64,000 nt of DNA from assembly GCA_000231825.2 (NCBI GenBank), contig JH720293.1, positions 2,604,001 to 2,668,000 of the forward strand, written 5' to 3'. Below the pieces are notes generated by a model. It was not told where the DNA came from. It ran no database searches and saw nothing but the letters and a program-made list of their open reading frames with translations. The stretch comes from Tetrahymena elliotti 4EA. Taxonomy: Eukaryota > Ciliophora > Oligohymenophorea > Hymenostomatida > Tetrahymenidae. A program made the position numbers and the translations under genes. This document shows positions 40,303 to 51,905 of this stretch, one piece after another; positions within the stretch are counted from its first letter, which is position 1, and each line of letters opens with the position of its first letter.

Positions 40303-41097
40303 GAAAATGGTTTAGTTTGAAAAAACAATTTAACAAATCAACAAATTAGTAAAATATAATTATAAATAAAAAAATATATTTAACTTAATTAAATAATAAT
40401 GTAATAAATTTATGTTTTTTTTAGTCTTAACTTCATTAAGTTATTTTTGATCTTAAAATCCATTTTAACTTTCTAATCTGATTAAATATTTTAATAAAAT
40501 AATTGATAAAATAGTTCAATTTATTTTATCATTTAAATTTAATTTAAGACTATTATTTCATCTTTATTTCTTATTTTTAGATATTTAAAACTTACTAAAT
40601 AAAGTAAAAAATAAGAGCATTGATAAAACTAGATATAAAAATGATATCCACTTTTACAAATGATTTGAAATTGTTTTATTTAGATATTTCAAGCATCTTG
40701 AGTTTAAAAAATAATAAACTTTTAATTCAAAAATAAATAATTTCCAATAAACCTTTTTTAGCTGAAAATTCAAAACTATTTTTAAAATTATCTTTTCAAT
40801 ACTAAGTTCCTTATCTATTATCTAATCATAATTACAATTTAAATATTATCAAGTTTAAGTATAAAAAGATATTTATTTAAAAAAGTAACTAATGAAGTAT
40901 GTTTAAAACAAAAAAATATTTTATATCTTATATAAGATAATTAATTATCTATTAAAAATAATACACTAAAGACTTTAAAGTAATTATCAAAAATAGATGT
41001 TGCAAAGTTAAACATAATTTTTTTTATTTTTGGAATACTTCTTTACTTTTCATTAAAAGCAACATGCAAATTGATTAAATTCTAAAATGGGGTTTTT
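40303..41097. other. Intergenic between convergent genes, about 0.8 kb
   Basis: AT-rich 3' flanking sequence of the transporter (+) and zinc-finger gene (-). No feature is recognised. Confidence 0.6.
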
Positions 41098-42983
41098 TCA
41101 TAATTTTTGATTAGGTTAAAGATATTAATATTCATTTTACTATAATTTTTAAGAGTATTATTTTGGTTAAAAACTATAACAATGGGCTTCTTATTACTAT
41201 AAGTTATAAGTATTTCTGTTTGTATTTTGAGTGTCGCTATTATTGTAACTAATGTTTTATTCATATTAGTAGTTATTAACTTGTGGAGATTAATCTTATT
41301 ATTTATTTCTGCTTATGTATTTATTACTATAATTAACAAGTCTATTATTATTGTCTTTCTTAAATTACTCATAAGCTTCTACTGTATTACTTTCAGAAGG
41401 GGTAATTGCTTCACTTTCTAAGATTTTTCTTTTTTTCTTTTCTTCTCTTTCAGTTCTTTAACATGGAGCATCTGGATGTGATCTTGCTTTATGACCTCCA
41501 AGTTTTTATTTGGAATCAAATGTTTTTTTACAAATTTAGCATTAGAATTTTTTGTTTCCTTCTATGTAAATTACAGATGGGAATTTTTTACTCTTTTTAA
41601 AAGCCTAAGAGTTATCTGAAAAAGATTCATTCATTTAAGAAGAAACTTCTTCTATATTTTCTGTTTTGATTTATCCTATGCTCTTATTCTATGGATTGCG
41701 GTTATCCTCTAATAGCTATAAGCTTTTCGTATTACCATACTATTTTAAACAATCTTGGTAGTATACTTTATTTTCAGAATAAAAATAGCTTAAATTGTTA
41801 CATTAATTTTATGTTGATTGATTATATTCAGATATAGTAAAAGGTGAGGGTGTTTGCTTCGTTTTTTCAGAACTTTAGTAGTATTGATTTTAGTTATTAA
41901 AGTTACTCATCATGAATTACTTTTAAAATGAATCTTAAAAACGATTATTTTAATAGGAAGATTGCAAAATGTCATAAAATTATCTTTGGTTTGAATAAAT
42001 TGGAGGTGAGTTTTAAAAAAAATTTTTTTACTATTCACTTGAATTTTCATTTTCTTCTTTTTTTGATAAACTTTAAAAGTTTGTGTTGCTTTAATTAAAA
42101 TCAAATTTTTATTGATTTTATGATGTATTCCTGGTATCTTCTTAAATATCAGGCTTAGTAATTATCCCTATCTCTTCGAAGATAGAATCTTGGTTAAAAC
42201 TTTGGTTTTAGGAAATACAAAATTTCTTCTTAATTTTTTCGATTTTCTTTTTTTTGATTATCTTTTTTACAGTTGGCTTTAAATCTTCTCCTTTCAATTT
42301 AAAATCATTCTAATTATCTTATTCTTGTTTCATATTTTCACTTAATTAATTATTTAGTGTTTATTTCTTAGTATCTTCTTAATTTTGTGATAAGTTATCT
42401 GTCATTGTCTATTAGTCATCTTCTGCCATTTAAATGTCTTCATTCTGCTATATAAAAAAGAAAAATATTTATTAGCACATAAATTTTATTAAAATTTATT
42501 AAAAAAAAAATAATCAATTACTTCTTTTTTGATATTGTTCTTCAAAGTCTAAACAAAATTGCTTGAGTCTACATTTTAATCATTGTAATCTTGAAAAATA
42601 TCCTGGTTATTCGATTAAGGTTGTCTCAGGCTTTCAGTTTTTAGCTATTTTTCTTATTCAAAGCATTTTTATTAGTTATACTGTTGCTCAAATAAACTTT
42701 TAGGATTTAGAATGTTCCTATGACTGGAATTATAAATAAAAGCAATTTAATGTTGTGTTGAATACAAGCTAATTTACTTGGAATTCAGTCTTGGACTTAA
42801 TGAATATGATTATTATACTTATGATGAAGGATTAAATTATGAATTGTTAATAAATTTATCTAAGGCCTAGCTAATCATTAAATTATGTTCAAATTAATCT
42901 TGTAACAAGCTAATTATTTAGCCTAAACCTGAATTCATATTTTTTTATTTAGAAATATCTCTCGTATTTAGTGGTTCACTCAT
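41098..42983 (-). CDS. C2H2 zinc-finger protein with QxLGGH-type finger
   Basis: Protein of 603 residues from exons 42983-42522 and 42447-41098 with a 74-nt phase-0 intron. Most of it is Gln/Asn/Ser-rich and probably disordered, with a basic cluster near residue 205 (KKIIKKKKIEKIKKK) that could be a nuclear localisation signal. One zinc finger lies at about 458-480: FQCQICKKTFDS then KQKLGGHKARSH, spacing C-x2-C-x12-H-x4-H. QKLGGH matches the QALGGH core known from plant EPF/SUPERMAN-type fingers. It is probably a nuclear DNA-binding regulator, with one finger as in many plant members. The start at 42983 is the most upstream ATG of the frame; internal ATGs at 42938 and 42878 are possible. No other domain is seen. 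Confidence 0.82.
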
Positions 42984-43757
42984 TAGTTGAATTTTTTTAA
43001 TCTTTTTATTTTTTTGATAATTTGAAATGTTTTGATGAACTATAGCTTATAATTACATAAAATATTCCTTATTAATTAATAATTATCTCTTAATATCTAG
43101 AGTTTTTTTTATGTAAATAAAAATTTACTGTATCTTTTTTGTATCTTATATAATATTAATTAAGATACATCAATCTTAAAATAAATTTCTTATTGAGCGC
43201 GATTAATTTAGTGATGATTAAGACCATTCAATCGTTTAATGGTAAATTTTAAATCTTTAAATTAATTTTTTAATTTAAATAAAACACAAGAATTTATTAT
43301 TTGATACTATAAATTTTAAGGCAAAAAACACAAATAATTTTTTTTCGATCAGAAAAATTTTTAGAATTATTTAATAAAATAAATTAATTTGCATTCTATT
43401 AGATTTGATTCTATGAAAATAATTTGTTTAGTAAAAAATACAAAAAATAAATGAATAAATTAAACAATCTAACTATTTTGGATAGAAAGCATATTATACT
43501 TAAATGTTATTTACGTTTTGGATTTTAATTGATAAAATCAACAATAAAGAATTTTGGTTATGAAAAAAATTAATATTTTACACAAAAAATTTAAATTATT
43601 TACCGAATTTCATGAAATTAAATAGATTTTAGTTTATTAAAATATTGTCAAATAATGAATAATTTTTAAAAAATTAAATTTTATTTAAGATATTAATAAA
43701 ATAACAAATAATTAATTGGTAGATAACATCATTAAATATGAATTTATGTTTAGTTTT
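42984..43757. other. Intergenic, about 0.8 kb
   Basis: AT-rich sequence between two minus-strand genes. It should contain the zinc-finger gene promoter and the PheRS 3' UTR. Nothing else is seen. Confidence 0.6.
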
Positions 43758-46287
43758 TCATTAGTGGAATTCGTTAATAAGAGGTTCTAAGTTTAATTCT
43801 AAAGTAGAAACGGGATATTTCCATTCGAAATTTTTAACAACATCAGGATGTAAGATACCCAAGTTCTTTGTATAGAAAAATGTTAATTTAATATTTACTT
43901 AATTAAAATTATAAATTTTACTCCGATTTTCTTGTCATTATAGTAGATATGGGCTTGTCTATCCAAGAAATAAGTAGGTTCTTTAATTATTAAATAAAAT
44001 TGTATTTAAATTCCTTTGGCTTTCAAAAAATATTACCATCAGAAGGAACAAGTCTGTATCTTCTTTCAGCCTTGGAAGTTCCAGTAGGATCAAGGGTGAC
44101 CATAAGCTTTAACATAATATAATCAAGTAAACCGTGAACAACTTCTAATTCAGAGTTGTGGTTGGTGTAGATAGCACATAATCTTCTTTCGTTTCTAGTG
44201 TTAGTTTCTCTGGTTTCATCCTTCAAAATAACATCACCTACTTCAAACATACTGATGGGGATCTATTTTTAGATTTGCAGAAATATTTATCAAGAAATCA
44301 ATACTTAAATATATTATTTATTACTTTATTCTTTTTATTGGAGGATAACCATTTAAGACAACCTGGAAGAAGAGTAGTTCTACCAACACTGAATTCTTCA
44401 GTTTTAGGGTTATCAATAATAATCATTTATTCATCATTTTCCTTTTTAAGCTTTTTGGTTAAATCGTCCTTTGATACTAAGACAAAGTTAAGACCTTCCT
44501 TGTATCCAGCAGCAGCAATTTCTTCACGAATTAAATCACTCATTTTATTGAGTAATAATTACTTACCTACAGTAGGAGTTTTGGGTAAAACAGCCTTGAT
44601 ATTTTTGAAACCATATGCAATGCAAACATCTTCAATGATATCACATTCTTGAAGAATATCTATTAATTTACATTTAATTTTATTTTAATTTTTATTCCCA
44701 AATAAAGATAATTACCTCCTCTAGTGATGGGTACAGATACTTCGATTTCATTATCATTAAGAACCTTAGCAGTAAGACTCATTCTTTCTAATAACTTGCA
44801 AGCTTAATCAGCAGTAACAGAGATACTACCAACACTGTTTAAGTGAGAGATCTTAGTTTAAAATTTATTAATAGTAAATTAGGGAGTAATATCAGTTCTG
44901 TTTTCTTCTTCATAATGAATTTCAACTTCTTCAACAGTGTAGGGTTCAACACAATATTCGGAGAAGGCAGCAACTAAACAATTTAAAGCAATCAAAGCTC
45001 TAGTATAATCAGTCTTTATAAAATAGATAAAAAGATTAGTTTATTGTTATTTTAATTAGTAATAGTATTACAGCAGTAGATTCAATAAAAACGTTTTTAG
45101 TAGTAAGTTTAATTTTTGAGTGATCACCATTAATGATAGGAGGAAGAGAGCAAACAACATTGTTAGAGTCAAGAATTACAGGGTAAACAGGAGAATTTCT
45201 AATTATAGGCAAGAAATCTTTTAAGTGAGAGTCTTTCTGTTATTTTCAATAAAAAAACAATTTTAAATTATTTTTCTTTGCTTGAATTAATATTTTACTT
45301 CATAGAATTCCATCAACTTGTTACCATCCATGCATTCAGTTTTATCAAGAGGAACAAACTTGATATCAGCAGGGTTTCTGGCATCATAAGTGAAAGGACC
45401 TTAGATGGTATCTAAATCGTGAGTACCTATAGCAACTAATCTTCTTCTACGGCAAAGATTGTGGTGCAATTTATCTTAGAAATCAATGAAAGAGTCATAA
45501 GATTCTTGGGTGAAGGTAACGTTTCTTAAAACAGCACCAACAACGAAAGGTCTAATACGCTTGCACTATTTAATAATATAAAAGTTAAGAATATTTCTTG
45601 CTAAAAACAATTCAGAAAAGCAATGATTGATAAAGATAATTGAAAATTCTCAATTAATAAAATCAAATAATTAAATTCCTTATTTCCATCTTTTAAATTT
45701 TGCTTTCTGTAAAAAACTATTTAGAGAATTCTAAAATTTCCTATTTAACTAAATTATTACATCTTTCTTAACAATAATTTTTTATCTTTGTTCAACAGGC
45801 TTAACTTAATAGACAGGAGGTTTACGAGTACCAATGAAGACTCCCAAGGCTTAAGTAAGGGTTTCAACTGAAAGTAAATCAGGTCTGTTAGCACCAACTT
45901 CAAAAGCATATTCCTTAGTTTTTTCTTCTTTACCAGACTTCTTATTCTTCTTGGAGACTTCCTTTTCTTCTACTTCAATACCATATTCGAAGCATAATTC
46001 TTCCAATTCATGGAAAGCTGTTAATAAATAAATAAAAGAATTAGAAATCGATATTCTAAATTGTATTCTTTCAGTGTTGATTGTAAATTAGAGTTTGCTA
46101 AAATGGTATATTATCTATTTTAATTAAATATTTGAAAATTGTAGATAATATAAGTTTATTTAGACTAAGACCCATTTATTTGATTTATTCTATAATATAT
46201 TCTAAATTAGAATGTAATAATGATTTTACAGAGTTCCTTTCCTAACTTTTTGAAGAAATTTTTAATGTTAACAGAGACGATAGGCAT
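43758..46287 (-). CDS. FARSB: Phenylalanyl-tRNA synthetase beta subunit (cytosolic), one apparent frameshift
   Basis: Nine exons (5' to 3'): 46287-46230, 46017-45762, 45565-45299, 45236-45072, 45013-44716, 44659-44325, 44262-44037, 43980-43922, 43865-43758. Landmarks are [95 protein letters not shown] and LGILHPDVV; they match eukaryotic PheRS beta throughout (about 590 residues, human 589). It pairs with the alpha subunit to charge tRNA-Phe. All exon phases agree except at the 3' end of exon 2. There the frame after VYQVKPVEQR is one base short relative to the following conserved frame, next to a TAAAAATT run (about 45779-45785). The rest is intact, so a sequencing error in the A-run or an unusual splice is likelier than a dead gene. 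Confidence 0.93.
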
Positions 46288-47222
46288 TGCTTACTTGATT
46301 ACTTAATACTTTTTAAATTTGATTTTATTTATTTGTTTTTTGTTTATATTTATTTTTATGGATTAATTTATTTTTCCTTTTCAAAAGAAGAAATTTTCTT
46401 TTTTATTTTCTCTCTCTTTTTAATAAATGATAGATACTTTTCCGCAAAAAAATACTAATTTTTGATTAAAATGAATATCTTTTAGTATGAAAATATCAAA
46501 GAAAAGTAGTCTAAGATTTACAAATTACAAAATATATCTTTTTAAATCTTACATAAATATTAATATTTCGTTTACTTTATCAATTATTTTTTTTATGTCC
46601 CAAGCAAATCTCTTTAAAGTTTTTTAAGCAACAGCTAGCTATTCACTAATATTTGAAAAATATTTTTTTAAATTAAAACTAAATTTCTAAGAAACCTTTA
46701 AAATAAAATTAATTTGTTTATTGTAATTGAAATATTTTCAAGTATCAGAATGAAAATGAAAAATTGTAAAAATTATTATGATTTAAATGGATAAATAAGA
46801 ACTATTGCATTAGTTAATTTTATGATAATTGCCAACAATTGTAATAGAAATAAGTAAATATTAAATGATTAAAATTATTTCTTTTTGAATGAAACAACAA
46901 TTTATTTTAGAAAGAGCTAATTTATATTTTAATAATTACTGGCCTATATCTTAAATTATTTATTCATTTTAATATTAACCTTTTGAAACTTTCTTTGATA
47001 TTTCTTGGTATTAAATATTGAAATTATGTAGAAGAAATTACTTGGCTTAAAATTCATAAAAAAAAATATTCAAACTAAAAAAAGAATAAATATATTCTAT
47101 TATTTATAAAAGTGAATAGAATAATGAAGTTAAGTGACTATTAATAATAAAAGAATTCCAATATTAAATAAAATACATTTTTAGATATCAGAAAATAGTT
47201 ATATGAAAGAGATTAGTAATAG
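46288..47222. other. Intergenic between divergent genes, about 0.9 kb
   Basis: Shared upstream region of PheRS beta (-) and the DCX/EF-hand gene (+). It is AT-rich and no element is recognised. Confidence 0.6.
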
Positions 47223-50200
47223 ATGATAAGATATTAGTAAAGTTTTAGAAAATCGTTTGAAGATGAAATGAATCTTGTTTAGTAAAGACACCAAATTCTG
47301 CTACAATAAATTCATTCTAGTAACTAATTAGAAAATGATTAAAGCTAGAAAGTATTAGTGAAACCTAAAACAAGCCAAGCATCTCATAGAAAAGCTTAAA
47401 TTAGCCACTTAACGGATCCATCTGCTATTAATATTCATAGTATTTAATACTTAAATAATAGCTCCCTTCGAAATACAAAATCTTCTTAAGATAAAAGATT
47501 TTCTGGAACTGAAAAATTCTTTTAATAATATATCACACCTACTTCTTCATAGCTTGCAAATACATAAAAACAAAAATCTGAATAACAATTTAGAATTCTA
47601 ACTCCTTCATACCAAACATTTGTTCCAGGAATGTCATACAAAATATAAAGTGCCAAAATAAAGCAACTTTCAGTATCTTCTTAGACTAAACTATTTAGCC
47701 CTGTAATAGACCAATCTAGGCCCATGTCTATGCTTGAAAGCAAAAGAAGAATAATTAGCAACTTAAACTTTATAGAAAATAATTTAAAGGATGAAAAATA
47801 TGCTGAATTTAAAGAAGTAGAAACTGAAAATTTAAATAAACATATTATGTTTAATGTGTAACCTAATGAATTACCTTTTAACTAAAGAAACATGCACACA
47901 GATAAAGTATATTTCAATCACCACATGTCCTAACATTCTTAAATACCTGAATATAAAAAAAAATTATTAAATACAAATGGAGCTTAATAATAAGATATAA
48001 ACAATATCCATTTGCTAAAGTAAACTGAAGAAAACATCAAAAAAATTGCTTAAAAAGTTTCTAAAAGTATAGGAGATCAATTTTTTTTATATTCTAATGC
48101 AAAACAGAAACAAAATTAAGAAACTGAAAATAAGTTATAAAAATAATTTCAATATGAAAAAACTTTATAAAATATGAGAAAGCAGAAGTAAACAAAAAGT
48201 TTAGACATTCCTCTTAGAGACTTACTTGTTGATGATCCTTACAAAAAAGAGGAAAGTGATAAATCTAACTTTTGTCTTAATTTACAGTAAGCAAATGACA
48301 TTTTATTTTGAATTATGAATTTTTATTAATAAAAGATAATCAACAAGAAATACTTGGTAAAGATCAAAGAAGTAAGTGGAAGAAATGATGAAATTAAATA
48401 ATTAATTGATTGAGGAATTCAAATTAAAAAAGAACAAATAAATATAAAATTAAAACAACAATTCTTCGATTTTTTAAACTTAAATTTAAGAATAATCTTA
48501 CAAACCTTAAAGATAGGTTTTGATCATAGAAATATATAACCTATAACAGATTAAAAGACATCTAAATTTAAAATACTGCTATTTATATCTTCCATTTGTA
48601 ACCAATTATTTTATTCTTTTTAAACATTTAAATATTCTTTATGATTGATATAATTTAGATAAATTTCAACACTTTGCTAATTCATGAATAGAAGGATTTC
48701 TAAGAATTCAAACGAATTATCATGAAAAAATTAAAAATTACTGCAGACAATATATATCTATATCTAAAAGATGGAACTCCTATATACACCCATAGAGATT
48801 TAAAAAGAAATGATATAACTATATTTGCAGGTAATTGTTCTACTTTTGCTGGTTTAGATAAAATTTATAGTACAGAAGAGAATTTATAAAATCTCAAAAA
48901 AGTAATTCATTATTTTAAAATAATTTTTATAAGTTAAATTAATTTTAATATTAGGCTATTGAGAGGTTAGAAAGTAAAGTAATTATTAGTTAAGATTTCG
49001 AAGATTAACTGAACAAGTAGGGTAGTTTAAAAATAGATTTTGATTAAATTTAAGAAGTACCATCAAGCAATAATAGTGCTACTTCTACTCCTCTAAGTAA
49101 GTAAATGTTGCTTCGTAAAAACACTTCATAAAGCTTTTCAAATAAAACTCCAAAATCGAACTTAAATAAATCATCTGAAAATAAAACTGCTAAAAGAAGT
49201 TAATTTGCTGATTATGTTAAAGATGATGAAGATGAATAAAAAAAGAAAATGTTTTTCTTTGAAGATGATGATGAAAATGAAGAAAACTAACCACAAAAAG
49301 AAATTATTGATGTTAATTTATGTAAAACATTTTTTAAATTAAACTTTTGTAATTATTTTCTTTAAAAGATATTAAGAAAAGTATGAAATATTTGGATTTA
49401 TTCTTTTCTAAATTTGACTACAACTGGAGAGTTGACAAAGAAAAAGAAGAGATAGATTTATATTTAAAATACTAGTCTCGTTAACCTAAAAGAATTAAAA
49501 AGAGCAAAGTTATTGATTTTAAATTAAAAGGGTAATTTTGATAACTTAAATGTCGTTTTCATCATTTATTTTATTAAAGGTTTGAAGAAAGGAAAGCAAA
49601 TTTAGAAAAATTAAAGAAACTCAACAGAGATTTATTTGCTTCAAACATAGGAAAAATATTACAAGAGCATGAATTAGGAGAAAGTGACTTAAATAGTGTT
49701 TATTTGTTATATAGATCTATTCTTAACATACAATCCTAGATCATTTCTATGGATAATGTTATTAAAGAGGATGATATTATGTTGTAGTTAGATAAATTTG
49801 ATCATCTAACCTTAGAAAATAAGGCATTAGTAGAATCACTTTGTAATTATTAAGAAATTATTAGATGGGAGAATTTTGTAAAAATGCTTAAAAATATTTC
49901 AAATCTGGATGACCAGTAAAAAATAGATATGTTTGTGCAGGTAGAAATGAATATTTGAGATTATTTGTTTAAAATTACTACAATTTTATTTTTGTAATAG
50001 GTTTTTGACAGTGATAATTCTGGAACTTTATCTATTGATGAAATATCTTATTTTTCAAAGATAACAATGGATTTCTTGATAAATGAAGAGAAATATCCTG
50101 GCTTTACTCAACTTCTTTAAGACTATTTTACAAAGCTTCTATTCACAAGCTTGAGAGAAGAAGGTAAATCAGAAATTCCTATGGATAAGATAAAGAAAGC

Positions 50201-50319
50201 AATAATTGAAGTAATAAACTAATTATTTCATAAATATTAATATTATTTTTAAAAACTAGAAAAATGAAAACTGTGATATTTTATGCTTTTTTTGTGGGAC
50301 TGAGGCTAAATAACATTGA
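47223..50319 (+). CDS. Doublecortin-like and EF-hand protein
   Basis: Modelled as 909 residues in eight exons: 47223-48286, 48336-48597, 48659-48901, 48955-49321, 49369-49531, 49580-49940, 50001-50210, 50260-50319. Residues 1-350 are Ser/Gln-rich and disordered. Exon 3 encodes a doublecortin-like segment: DFQEFKRIIMKKLKI, then NIYLYLKDGTPIYTHRDL and ITIFAGN, recalling the DCX pattern of helix, ΦYxxDGxxΦ and glycine-ended strand. The C-terminal part is EF-hand-like: a degenerate loop near FDYNWRVDKE and a canonical calcium loop DSDNSGTLSIDE at about 823-834. Together this suggests a calcium-sensing microtubule-associated protein, perhaps ciliary or cortical. Exon 2 (48336-48597) is the weak point. 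Other frames there look equally protein-like, and a GTAAGT at about 48372 may begin another intron. The EF-hand is certain, DCX probable. Confidence 0.72.
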
Positions 50320-50469
50320 AATTTCTAATATTCAAAATAAAAAAGTTAACAAATTGACATAAAACTAATAAAATATTTTGATCTAAATAAAATACCAATT
50401 TATTTATTAGAACATAATTAGTGATAGTAGTATTCAATTATGTTTATATTATACATTTGTAGAATATTA

Positions 50470-51288
50470 TCATTGCTTTTTATTGTTTTATTGAGGTAAG
50501 AATTATTCTAATACTAATTTTATTTCATCTTTTTGCTTTTATGATAGTTTATGTTGTGAAACTACTTCATCAAAAATATCATGTTACTTCAAAATATGTA
50601 AAATTTCATAATATTTTTAGATTTTTTCTGATGTCTTTTCATCTGAAAGCAAGGCTAAATGAAGTAGATCTTTAATGTAATTCGCTATTGTGCTTAAGAT
50701 TGTTTCTGCTTTTTCATAATTCGGATTCAATTTAGGTAATTTAAGTAAAATTTGTATTGTTTCATTTAAATTCATGCATTTATTTGCTAATTCTTGTATG
50801 TTCCCTTCTTCAATAAATCCTAATATTTCTTTTTAATGTGAGTCTAATTGTAAAACTATATCAAATATTTCTAAGTTATGATTCAAGCGACTTTTAAGCT
50901 AAATCATTTCATAAATTTCATCAAATACTACATTATTTAAGCTTGTTTTTATCATTTTATCTGCTTATGAATTGTTTTACAAAAACCCCTCAATTTCACC
51001 TAAAATATTAACAACCTCTTCTTACTTTTACAAAATATTTTCTTAATTTTTTTAAACTTTTTCTTAAGCATTAAGTAGATCATCTTAACATTTTTATTAA
51101 AGATATTTCACATTAAAAAGTATTTCTGTTAATTGCATATCTATTGATTGCTAATTATATTCTTCTCCTGAGTTTATATCATATGTATCTAACTACTTTA
51201 TTTGTTCTTCATTTAAGCTGCTTAGTTCTTTTTCAAGCCACTTCTTAGCATTGAAATTATTCACTTTTAATCTATCTTCAAGAGACAT
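50470..51288 (-). CDS. Short COG7-like N-terminal domain protein
   Basis: Single-exon frame of 272 residues, ATG at 51288, TGA at 50470. It is rich in helix and coiled coil. The order of features resembles the N-terminal third of conserved oligomeric Golgi complex subunit 7: a start with NNFNAKKWLEKEL, a heptad-rich stretch (residues about 60-110), a QLKSRL core, then FIEEGNIQELANKCMNLNE and LPKLNPNYEKAETI. COG7 tethers intra-Golgi retrograde vesicles. The family is normally about 700-800 residues, but here a TGA ends the protein, and only about 150 nt separates it from the convergent neighbour, so no room is left for the rest. It may be a naturally short subunit, a truncated paralogue, or another tethering-complex coiled-coil protein. 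The coding call is firm; COG7 identity is tentative. Confidence 0.6.
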
Positions 51289-51905
51289 TACTCTATTGGT
51301 TTTTTGAGTATCTTTTTTTATATGCTAAATAGTTAAAATTTATATATTTTGAAATCAAAAATATATCAAATTAAGATTAATAGATATTTCTTTTCCATCC
51401 ACGACCATCCACGATTCTACTTTTATTTAGAGTTAGAAAAACGCAAACCTAAAATCATAATAATTCCTATAAAATCAATTAATAAAACCATTTTTTTATT
51501 TTTTTATCTTATTTATGGATTTATTATTTAAGCAGATATTTTTGAAAAGTGTTAATATTAATATTTAAATTTTTTTATTTTCATCATTTTTGAAGTCTTT
51601 TCCAAAAATTATCTTTTAAGATAGTATTTCCAAATCCTTTTTAAATATTAACTAATCAGTATACTTACTTTATTTCCAATAATAAAATAATCTATTTTAG
51701 TTGCTTTATAATTTGAATAAAAATATATTTTAGATAAAAAAATGAATAATATTTATAAAATAAAATTTGAATTAAAAACATACATTTAGATTAATAAATT
51801 AAATAAATACAAAGCTTTTTTTATAATTTATATTTATTTTTTAATTATTTAGAACATAGATTTTTTGTTATAAAAAAGGAATTTGTTTTGTACAATTCAA
51901 ATATT
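51289..51905. other. Intergenic, about 0.6 kb
   Basis: AT-rich spacer between two minus-strand genes, containing the COG7-like gene's upstream region and the HECT ligase 3' UTR. A small plus-strand frame here (51349-51531) lacks any protein-like signature. Confidence 0.6.

Noticed and set aside
44275..44652. Plus-strand frame of 125 codons
   Set aside because: It overlaps PheRS beta exon 6 (44659-44325) on the minus strand, which encodes highly conserved sequence.
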